Shown in pieces: positions 15,504 to 22,734 of a DNA stretch of 28,346 nt. This stretch comes from a virus: the IMG/VR virus record IMGVR_UViG_3300006921_000101, positions 1-28,346 of that record. One strand, written 5' to 3'. The translations under genes were made by a program, and so were the position numbers. Numbering within the stretch: the stretch's first letter is position 1; the number at the start of each line of letters is the position of its first letter. The notes below the pieces were generated by a model. That model saw nothing but the letters and a program-made list of their open reading frames with translations, had not been told where the DNA came from and searched no databases.

Positions 15504-18500
15504 TTATTTGCCTACTAATTCAGATTGTGCTAATTGTGTAATTATTTTTACATCGTTTGAGGTTGTTACTGCCATAAACACTTCGTTTAAGGCACATGAG
15601 ATGCTTAATAAGTTTGTAAATTCATTTGAAGCATATTTTGGTGTAATTACTACACTTGATATATAATCTCCTAGTTCTTTATGTAAGTATGCCGCAAGTT
15701 CTGAGAAGTAAAATGTAGCGCCAAAATCCCAGTTGTCAATTGAGAAGTACTCATTTACTTTTTTAGATACTTCTGTTTTTATTTCACTATCAGTATAACC
15801 TACACCTAACTTTTTAATAACTTTGAATATTGCTTGATTCTCATTTTCAGCATATGAACCGAATAAGTATTTAAACTCTACTGGAATATAAGCCACATGG
15901 TCAGCAATCGCCTTCTTTGGCTCAATTGTGTTCATTATTTTTGATAATTCAAAATTATTAGGAGGGACTGGTGTAGTAGTTGTAAAGTCGGTTGCTATCC
16001 ATTTCTCAACATTTCTTACATAGTCAGAACTCAATACATACATGTCAACAATGTTACTCGTGCTAGGGTCTATTCGTTTATTTACATCTGCATAATGTTC
16101 CCATCTGAAACTTGAAAAGTTATCTTCAACGAAAGTTATTCCTTCTTTTACTGAGTAAGTAATTGTGTTATATACTATATCATTTCCACCTGCACTCGTG
16201 TACGTAAACGCCGGATTCCAAAGACCACCGATACGTTTATACCATGTACTGTTTGTTGTGTTAAACCATAACGTTGCAGATGATGGGACTGATGAATCTG
16301 GGTCTGTTGGTGATGAATCTTGTGCTGCCGCTATTGCGACTTTTGATGCTCTTTCGTATGATATATTGTCTTTTGTATAACTTTCTAATATAATACTTTG
16401 GCTAGCAGTAATATCGAACACACTATACGGATGGTCATCAACATTTGAAGCAAGTAGTTTAACTTTTGTATTATCTTTATAGCCTGCGCCTGTTAAGTAA
16501 TCATCATATACATATGATGCCATAGTCTTGTATGTTGCTACGGTTGTATTTGTTTGTGTTGCTAAATCAAATGATGCTTTGACTCTCACTGAGTAATCTG
16601 CAATATCAGATAACGTTGCTGCCGAACCAATAAAAACGTCAATCAAATCACCAACGGTAACTGCATATGTCCAGAAAATAACTTTATATGTAGTGCCCGA
16701 AGTGTTTGTAACTGTAATATGTTCATTATCAATAAATGCTCCAGTTTCAGTTCTAAGTAGTATATTACTGGTTGTAAGTGCTGTTGAACTTGTTATTGAG
16801 AATTCTCCGTAAGCATATTGTTTGAAATCTATATCCGAGTCAAGTGTATTAATTTGGAATGCTGTTTGCCAAGGTAACACAAATGTATATTCGTCAAATC
16901 CCGCATGGTAAGTTACTACCATATCATTTTGTTCAGCACTGTCTGAGTTATCTCTGAAAACAAAATTGCTACTCGTTGAAGCCGCATTAAAATAACTTAA
17001 AGATTTTTTTCCTTTAAAGCCAAGAGAGGTAAGACTGCTAGAACTGATTGTTGTGAAAGAACTGTCTGCATTTGCTAAAGTTTTTATATCTCCTGGTTCA
17101 CCCTCGTAGTTTATAGTAACATTTGAAAGAGAAGTATTAGTTTCTGAAGATGCTGTAACTGGACTATCTAACCCTACAGTTGTGGATAATCCTGTTATTG
17201 CTGATAGGTCATCAATTCTTAATTGAAGTTTGTCTATGCCGTTTCCTAACTCTGTAGCATCGCCAATGATTTTACCTGATGCTGACGTTGGCGCAATTAT
17301 ATTACTTGGTGCTAACGGATATTCAATACCATTTGGTGATATCAAAGAATGAGTGTATGTTGTTCCTGAAACTGCTGGATTACTGTTAGCAAACTCGTAT
17401 GATTCTCTTGCTCCTGTGTATTGGAATATTGCATCAAAAGTTGCACCAGTTGTATTATATACTGCTGAGTTTGATATTGGCGCTTGTCCAATAGTCACAA
17501 CATCGCCCACAGTAGAACCATATCCACTAGTAGTATTGCCACCAGTTGTTAGATAGTTTAGATATATTGTATCTCTCATTGATAAGTTAGTTTCATTATC
17601 AATTACGTCTGTTGTATTGCCGTAGAAGAACTTAACTTGGTCTCTACTTTCAAATGCTATCTTTTTGCCTGTGAATTCCGCCACATATTCTGATTCATTA
17701 TCTCTGATACCAGAACTGTAGTTGAACACTACATGACACTCTGATGGAGTTCCTGATATTGTATGTAACTGCCATTCCCATATATTTGTCTGCCCTGTCT
17801 TTAGTGCATATTTTATTGTAAATGTTTCTTCAGTTGAACTATTAATCTTAGTTTTTATTGATGTTACTTCTGCTTCTGTAAACTTAGTTCTTAGTCCTCT
17901 TATTACGTTTACAATAGTTCCGTTTTCTTTAATTGCTTTGCTTAGAGTATAAGTAGTTCCTGAGACTTCGATGACTTTTGCATATGTAGTTCCAGATAAT
18001 GAAGATAATTCAAGAGTGTCGCCTTCATTTATAACTGTTGTCACTGATGATGCTGAAATCTTCATATGATTACTAGAATCATATGTATAGTTTTTTGCAA
18101 TAGAAACTAAAATACTACTATGTCCTTTATATTTGTGGAAAAAGGAATTTAAAAAACTTGGATGTTTTATTGCTTTAGTAAGTTCGTTTCTTATAAAGTT
18201 GTCACTGTTGCCTTGTAGTTTATTGTAACTTAATGGAATCTTTATTGTTTCATCTTCAACAAATAATGAGCCGTCTGAACCAGTGACACTTAGATTTGAG
18301 TGATGTCCTAAAACATCGTCCATCTCGTAAAAACGAGAGTTACCTGCAAAAGAAGTATTAACTGCTTTGACTTTTCTAACAACATTAGTTCCAAGAGACA
18401 ACGGATATACGTTATAATCTTGTGCATTTACCATTCTATCTTGTGAGTAGTAACTTCTTGGAGCAGTTCTACGTATACTTGCATAAGTTTCACCAGAATA

Positions 18501-19727
18501 GTTTTCACTGAAATCTCTAGTGCTTGTTAGTGTCAAAGTTATTCTATATGTTCTATTATCACTTCCTTTATATGGAATTGTTATGACTTCGTTTGTGATA
18601 TCATCTGCATTTACAGTAAAGTTTTCATTGTCTACTGTTCTATACCATGTTCTGTATGCACCAGTTGCCGCATTACCAAACACACCATCAGGATAATGTA
18701 GTTCAATTCTGTTATTCTCTATTGAGTTGACACTTACAATGTCTCCAGAGCCAGTTCGTAAAGCATTATAAATTGCAGTTTCACGTGTATCATTGTCTAC
18801 TTTTACTACACTTGAAACATATGCTCTTTGTGAATCTAGTTTTTGTACCCATACATCAGAGTTTGATATATTAATATCTGTAATCGATTGTGTTCTGTTT
18901 GAAATTGTCGTAGTATAGTTTTCATCTTGAAACCCTAATTGTCCAGCACATGCATAAACAAAGAACCCTGTTCTATCACTAGCAGAGCCGAGATTATCAT
19001 TACGATTTATAATTGTAAAATTATTGTTTAAATTTGGTTCGTCTTCAAAGATGGTCGAATCTGTATTGTTAATCCTTACACGAACTGCTTCAAACTGCCT
19101 AGATTTTCCACTTACATTAGAAAAAAATGGATAGTTTATATTTTTTGAATTTACGTCTTCATTAATCTCATACAAAGAATGTTCTATATCTGCGATTGTT
19201 AATTTAGATGTGGGATTTTGAATTTTTGTAGTTCCAGAGAAAGAAGAATTTAAGATGCTGATAAAGTTTTCATACCAGTCTATGTTATTACTGTCATTCC
19301 AATTAATAATTTTTCCAGCAAGACTGACACCTTCATTATCTAATACATCTTCGTTGGTTGTGACACTCGAAATCTTCATAAAGCCTTTTGCGTTAATTGG
19401 GCGTGTCTTATTATATCCTAAAGTTTTAGCCATCTGAAGAATACTTGCTCTACGTTCAGCAGTATCCATAAAGTTTTCTCTAGTGTTCATGTCTAGTCTA
19501 AATGCTAAACTGTGTCCTAGATATGCAACTAAATCTAAAATTGCTATGAATTCTGAACTTGCTATGAAGTCATTAAATTTCTCAGGATACATCCTGGCTG
19601 TATAGTCTAGTAGGGCCGCTCTAATTGTGTCAAAGTCATATGCCTTAAGACTAACGTTAGTGAAAGCAGTGTAGACTGTTGTCCAACTCTCACTTGCGAA
19701 TAAATTATCTGTACGTTCTTGGCTCAT
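15504..19727 (-). CDS. 6: Baseplate wedge protein gp6-like (baseplate J family)
   Basis: This 1407-aa protein begins with the typical gp6/baseplate-J N-terminal pattern (about residues 25-120): YDFDTIRAALLDY, MYPEKFNDFIASSEFIAILD, LAFRLDMNTRENFMDTAERR and ILQMAKTLGY. The C-terminal 130 residues (HVAYIPVEFKYLFGSYAENE, then NEYFSIDNWDFGATFYFSEL) match the gp6 dimerisation/wedge region. T4 gp6 is 660 aa, so about 700 residues of Ser/Thr-rich beta sequence are inserted between the conserved ends. In T4, gp6 forms the ring of wedge dimers joining gp53, gp7 and gp25 around the hub. Order gp25 > gp6 > giant protein agrees with this. A purine-rich AGAGAG lies just ahead of the ATG at 19727. Confidence 0.9.
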   Translation of the reverse strand: MSQERTDNLFASESWTTVYTAFTNVSLKAYDFDTIRAALLDYTARMYPEKFNDFIASSEFIAILDLVAYLGHSLAFRLDMNTRENFMDTAERRASILQMAKTLGYNKTRPINAKGFMKISSVTTNEDVLDNEGVSLAGKIINWNDSNNIDWYENFISILNSSFSGTTKIQNPTSKLTIADIEHSLYEINEDVNSKNINYPFFSNVSGKSRQFEAVRVRINNTDSTIFEDEPNLNNNFTIINRNDNLGSASDRTGFFVYACAGQLGFQDENYTTTISNRTQSITDINISNSDVWVQKLDSQRAYVSSVVKVDNDTRETAIYNALRTGSGDIVSVNSIENNRIELHYPDGVFGNAATGAYRTWYRTVDNENFTVNADDITNEVITIPYKGSDNRTYRITLTLTSTRDFSENYSGETYASIRRTAPRSYYSQDRMVNAQDYNVYPLSLGTNVVRKVKAVNTSFAGNSRFYEMDDVLGHHSNLSVTGSDGSLFVEDETIKIPLSYNKLQGNSDNFIRNELTKAIKHPSFLNSFFHKYKGHSSILVSIAKNYTYDSSNHMKISASSVTTVINEGDTLELSSLSGTTYAKVIEVSGTTYTLSKAIKENGTIVNVIRGLRTKFTEAEVTSIKTKINSSTEETFTIKYALKTGQTNIWEWQLHTISGTPSECHVVFNYSSGIRDNESEYVAEFTGKKIAFESRDQVKFFYGNTTDVIDNETNLSMRDTIYLNYLTTGGNTTSGYGSTVGDVVTIGQAPISNSAVYNTTGATFDAIFQYTGARESYEFANSNPAVSGTTYTHSLISPNGIEYPLAPSNIIAPTSASGKIIGDATELGNGIDKLQLRIDDLSAITGLSTTVGLDSPVTASSETNTSLSNVTINYEGEPGDIKTLANADSSFTTISSSSLTSLGFKGKKSLSYFNAASTSSNFVFRDNSDSAEQNDMVVTYHAGFDEYTFVLPWQTAFQINTLDSDIDFKQYAYGEFSITSSTALTTSNILLRTETGAFIDNEHITVTNTSGTTYKVIFWTYAVTVGDLIDVFIGSAATLSDIADYSVRVKASFDLATQTNTTVATYKTMASYVYDDYLTGAGYKDNTKVKLLASNVDDHPYSVFDITASQSIILESYTKDNISYERASKVAIAAAQDSSPTDPDSSVPSSATLWFNTTNSTWYKRIGGLWNPAFTYTSAGGNDIVYNTITYSVKEGITFVEDNFSSFRWEHYADVNKRIDPSTSNIVDMYVLSSDYVRNVEKWIATDFTTTTPVPPNNFELSKIMNTIEPKKAIADHVAYIPVEFKYLFGSYAENENQAIFKVIKKLGVGYTDSEIKTEVSKKVNEYFSIDNWDFGATFYFSELAAYLHKELGDYISSVVITPKYASNEFTNLLSISCALNEVFMAVTTSNDVKIITQLAQSELVGK

Positions 19728-19740
19728 AATATTCTCTCTT

Positions 19741-20097
19741 TTATTCTCTTGCTAAGTCTATACTCAACTCTACTGGTTCACCCGACGGCAATATCGTAAG
19801 TCGTAACATAGCATTTACTGTGTGGTCCGATTCAGTAATGTCAACGCTAACAAAACTACATCTCGGGTCATCATTTACAATGTCTGTCAAATCTTCTTCA
19901 ATCAACTCAGTTGTTTCCTCAGTTAGTGGCTCGAATATCATTTCGTGTATAATTGACCCATAAGTAGGCAACATCACACGCTCACCTCTACGGGTCATGA
20001 TATGATTCATAAGGTCTTCAATCACCAAGTCTTTATCTTGTAACTCGTGATTTATCGCATTTGTATTTTTGGTACTAAAACCTGTAAATAATGGCAT
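19741..20097 (-). CDS. 25: Baseplate wedge subunit gp25
   Basis: This 118-aa protein is a full-length member of the GPW/gp25 family (T4 gp25 is 132 aa). The diagnostic stretch is MTRRGERVMLPTYGSIIHEM followed by IFEPLTEET (about residues 34-62), then DLTDIVNDDPR and a strand-rich end. gp25 links the wedge to the central hub and the first sheath ring in T4-like and other contractile systems. Gene 6 follows after 13 bases. A GATAAATA late-type promoter lies 33 bases ahead of the ATG, so gp25, gp6 and the giant gene probably form a late transcript starting here, separate from the upstream hub genes because of the intervening inverted clpP. Confidence 0.93.
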   Translation of the reverse strand: MPLFTGFSTKNTNAINHELQDKDLVIEDLMNHIMTRRGERVMLPTYGSIIHEMIFEPLTEETTELIEEDLTDIVNDDPRCSFVSVDITESDHTVNAMLRLTILPSGEPVELSIDLARE

Positions 20098-20129
20098 AAC
20101 TTTGTTTTCTCTGTAGTTTATTACACATG

Positions 20130-20137
20130 TATTTATC
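20130..20137 (-). promoter_or_regulatory. 25: Late-type promoter GATAAATA ahead of gp25
   Basis: Minus-strand 20137-20130 reads GATAAATA in the 137-bp divergent gap between gp25 and clpP. It is one base off the T4 late consensus TATAAATA and identical to the motif at 6405-6398. It is 33 bases from the gp25 ATG, a normal distance for a T4 late leader. The motif would restart late transcription after the clpP interruption. Confidence 0.6.
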
Positions 20138-20162
20138 TCCAGTTAATATTCGTAGTTTTAGA

Positions 20163-20198
20163 TTGACAAATGGATGCAATTCTGTTATTATAGTACTA
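20163..20198 (+). promoter_or_regulatory. clpP: Extended -10 sigma70 promoter of clpP with TAGTACTA palindrome
   Basis: TTGACA (20163-20168) and TATTAT (20186-20191) are separated by 17 bases, with TG at 20183-20184 giving an extended -10 element. This is a near-ideal bacterial promoter. The palindrome TAGTACTA (20191-20198) begins at the last base of the -10 and spans the expected start near 20198. A looser inverted repeat (GTTATTA ... TAATAC, 20184-20207) surrounds it. The layout parallels the promoter at 3779-3743. Confidence 0.75.
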
Positions 20199-20234
20199 AA
20201 TAATACTATTAATTATATCAAAGGATAACAATTC

Positions 20235-20825
20235 ATGCCAAATCTAGTACCAATGGTCGTTGACCAATCAACAAATGGAGAGCGTAGTTACGATATTTTC
20301 TCTCGTTTATTAAAAGAAAGAGTTATATTTCTAACTAGCGAAGTGAATGACTATCAGGCAGACTTGATTTGTGCCCAGTTATTATTCTTAGAAGCAGAAA
20401 ATCAAGACAAAGATATACATTTTTACATCAATTCGCCGGGTGGTGCAGTGACTTCTGGCATGGCAATTTACGACACAATGCAGTTTATTAAGTGTCCAGT
20501 AGCAACTACTGTGATGGGACAAGCATGTTCAATGGGTTCATTACTTGCTCAGGCGGGTGCTAAAGGAAAACGACACGTACTACCAAACAGTCGCACTATG
20601 ATTCATCAACCAAGTGGTGGTGCTGGTGGTCAAGCAACAGATATGAAGATTCAAGTTGATGAGATTATGAAAATGAAAGAGAGATTGACTGGAATTTATG
20701 TAACTCATAATACCGCTGGTAAGACATTTGATGAATTGACTGCGGCTATGGAACGTGATAACTACTTGGATGCAGAAGAAACAGTAGCATTTGGTCTAGC
20801 AGATAAAGTTATAGCAAATCGTTAA
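20235..20825 (+). CDS. clpP: ClpP serine protease (ATP-dependent Clp proteolytic subunit)
   Basis: This 196-aa protein is a complete ClpP and closely resembles proteobacterial sequences (LVPMV--Q...[17 protein letters not shown] at the start). The catalytic triad is visible: Ser99 in GQACSMG, His124 in MIHQP and Asp175 in ERDNYL. The SPGG oxyanion loop (67-70) is also present. It starts almost at the residue where mature E. coli ClpP begins, so it lacks the usual propeptide. The canonical QAASMG is QACSMG. ClpP forms a 14-subunit barrel fed by ClpX/ClpA. No such ATPase is seen here, so it would use host unfoldase or mix with host ClpP. AAGGA (20221-20225) precedes the ATG by nine bases. It is the only plus-strand gene. 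A role as capsid prohead protease is unlikely from its context and close ClpP similarity. Confidence 0.96.
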   Translation: MPNLVPMVVDQSTNGERSYDIFSRLLKERVIFLTSEVNDYQADLICAQLLFLEAENQDKDIHFYINSPGGAVTSGMAIYDTMQFIKCPVATTVMGQACSMGSLLAQAGAKGKRHVLPNSRTMIHQPSGGAGGQATDMKIQVDEIMKMKERLTGIYVTHNTAGKTFDELTAAMERDNYLDAEETVAFGLADKVIANR

Positions 20826-21454
20826 AATCCCGGAACAAAACTAAACAATTTAGCAGTTTTTATCTTTTGATTTGCTAATGTTTCGTTTACTTTTCCGTTC
20901 TCTTTTATATTCTTTTGGATTTCGTCTGTTATTGAGTACCAGTCTTGTGCATTTATAAGTGCAATAATTGAACTGTTTTCTATAGTACTAATGCCTTCAT
21001 TAAAGAAATGATATAAGAGTGCATCATAATGTGGTTGTGATATTTTTACTGTAATAAACTTTTCTAATACATTACCAATATTTCTTAATTGTTTCTCTAA
21101 GATAAAATCTGCCATTCCTTTTGTTATTTTATTAGTTGTGATATCTATTCGTGTAGATGCAACCGTAATATAACCGTAGTTCACTTCAGTGTCAGATATT
21201 TTATAATTATATCCAACTACATTATTTTCAACTGTGAGTGTGGGTTTATTATCTAATATAATTGCATTCTTACTCATTGTCGAGAATGTTAAATCTTTTA
21301 CGTTTTCTAAATTTACTTTTACATGTGACAGTATGTATGTAGGTTTATCATTTTCATCATAACCTGTTCCCAAGAATGTACCATTCTCAGTTATAACATG
21401 CAATGGTAACTGAATGTAATTTAGTAATGAACCTTTTCGTTTATCGTATATCAT
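20822..21454 (-). CDS. Baseplate-associated protein with degenerate lysozyme-like (GH24) domain
   Basis: This 210-aa protein has an N-terminal domain of unknown type (1-70) followed by a GH24-like region. [16 protein letters not shown] (139-154) matches the lysozyme Q-x-DAL-S-FNVG helix, [19 protein letters not shown] (161-179) matches STLL--LN-GDY--A---F, and [10 protein letters not shown] (195-204) matches the terminal RR--E--LF. The catalytic part is weak: E76 ([10 protein letters not shown]) may equal T4 lysozyme Glu11, but no clear counterpart of Asp20 or Thr26 is seen around 85-95. It directly follows gp5 (TAATG overlap). In T4, gp5 carries its lysozyme internally, whereas here the gp5-like protein has none. 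Either a separated, diverged baseplate lysozyme or an inactive structural remnant. Its stop overlaps that of clpP. Confidence 0.6.
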   Translation of the reverse strand: MIYDKRKGSLLNYIQLPLHVITENGTFLGTGYDENDKPTYILSHVKVNLENVKDLTFSTMSKNAIILDNKPTLTVENNVVGYNYKISDTEVNYGYITVASTRIDITTNKITKGMADFILEKQLRNIGNVLEKFITVKISQPHYDALLYHFFNEGISTIENSSIIALINAQDWYSITDEIQKNIKENGKVNETLANQKIKTAKLFSFVPGF

Positions 21455-22719
21455 TATTTTATTCCCGCTTTATCTTTGCCATCTTTACTAGCGGAATCTA
21501 TTGCAAATTGGCTTGTTGATAATTTTTTAGAATGAGGTCTAACAAAAGGTTCGTGTGTTGGCATTTCAGATACAATAGTATCTTTAACTATTGTACATGT
21601 TAAATTTTGCATATCTGGATGTTCTGTAACTAGAATAAGTTCTGACTCTGGTGCAATTGGACCATTCAAGTGCAATTTGCCACCTTTTGTTGTTATAAAA
21701 CCATTAATTCCAACATTCACATTAAGAGTCGATTCGGTCTGTAACATTGTATTTCCTTTACTTCGTAAATGTATTTCTTTATCTGAATTAACTTTAGTAT
21801 TTCCTTCGATGCTCTTAATATTAATATTTTCTTTTGCTTCAAGATTTATATTTTTGTCTGCTCTAACATTGAAGTCTTTCTCAGTTCTCATATTTAACGA
21901 GCCTTCTGCGTATACCATAACTTCGCCACTTGCCCCAATCTCTACCCATCCAGAACCAGAACTGTTAACAACGTAAATAAAATCATTTCCGCCATCTAAT
22001 ATAACTCCGGCACCCGAAGAAGTCGTTATTCTTATTTGCTCAGGATGAATTGTCCCATCATCACCGACACTTCCATCATCTATAGATAAAGAAGACCCAC
22101 CTGATGATTTAATTCCCATAACTTTAGAATGCTGTGTTTCGCCATATGCGGCATCTCTACGAGGGGTTGTAGTTGTTGTTCCTCTTAGAGAATCAGTATA
22201 TGTTCCTTGGTCAGCAACATTCTTATTTGTTGTACTGTTTGGTAATGTCGCATCATCCAGTTCTACGTCATCTTGGGTTTTGTGAACTTTCATTGTTGGT
22301 ACATCAGCAAAAACACCTGTGCCGATTGCGGAACCTTCTTCAGGTTTTGCTTTTCCAGAAGCACCACCACTAACTATATCAACTACATCAGTCGATGTTG
22401 CAAACCAAAATCCCTCGGTTGAACTGCCACTATCAGCAAAGAAGACGAGAAGTGTAATACCTGTTTTGTCTGGAACATTAAACAATGCACCTGTTTGTGC
22501 GTGTCTAAAAAATCTTGGGTCTTCTCCATTTTCACCTAATGAAGGAATATATGCGGCGACTCTACCTTGGCCTGTTGGGTCAATAAATTTTTCGCCCTTT
22601 GAATTTTCTGTTACAGTTATTGCTTTAAATATACCTTTACCTAATTTCTTAGTAATAGGAGATGCTTGGTTTGCCGCGGCAGACCTAAACTGTCCAACTA
22701 ATTTTCCTTCTTTTGCCAT
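21454..22719 (-). CDS. 5: Baseplate hub/spike protein gp5-like, lacking lysozyme domain
   Basis: This 421-aa protein has an N-terminal OB-fold-like domain (about 28-115: G-I-KAITV, GRVAAYIPSLG, DPRFFRHAQTG, LLVFFADSG). A low-complexity linker follows (about 118-215), then a repetitive beta-prism region (about 228-352: SLNMRTEKDFNVRADKNINL, EAKENINIKS, KEIHLRSKG), typical of the gp5/VgrG needle. MPTHEPFVRP occurs near the end (386-395). T4 gp5 is 575 aa with a lysozyme inserted between OB and needle. Here the needle follows the linker directly. The protein should form the trimeric membrane-puncturing spike. AAAGGAAG (22733-22726) six bases before the ATG is a strong ribosome site. The lysozyme-like gene follows immediately. 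Confidence 0.88.
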   Translation of the reverse strand: MAKEGKLVGQFRSAAANQASPITKKLGKGIFKAITVTENSKGEKFIDPTGQGRVAAYIPSLGENGEDPRFFRHAQTGALFNVPDKTGITLLVFFADSGSSTEGFWFATSTDVVDIVSGGASGKAKPEEGSAIGTGVFADVPTMKVHKTQDDVELDDATLPNSTTNKNVADQGTYTDSLRGTTTTTPRRDAAYGETQHSKVMGIKSSGGSSLSIDDGSVGDDGTIHPEQIRITTSSGAGVILDGGNDFIYVVNSSGSGWVEIGASGEVMVYAEGSLNMRTEKDFNVRADKNINLEAKENINIKSIEGNTKVNSDKEIHLRSKGNTMLQTESTLNVNVGINGFITTKGGKLHLNGPIAPESELILVTEHPDMQNLTCTIVKDTIVSEMPTHEPFVRPHSKKLSTSQFAIDSASKDGKDKAGIK

Positions 22720-22734
22720 AGTTAACTTCCTTTA

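Noticed and set aside
20235-20825. ClpP-like protein as a capsid maturation (prohead) protease
   Set aside because: It aligns over its full length with housekeeping ClpP, has a host-type promoter, and is in a tail module, not next to head genes. T4-like phages use an unrelated gp21 protease.
20983-20990. TAGTACTA inside the lysozyme-like gene as a further operator
   Set aside because: There is no correctly spaced -35/-10 pair around it. In AT-rich coding DNA an 8-base palindrome of this kind can occur by chance (another is at 14487-14494).
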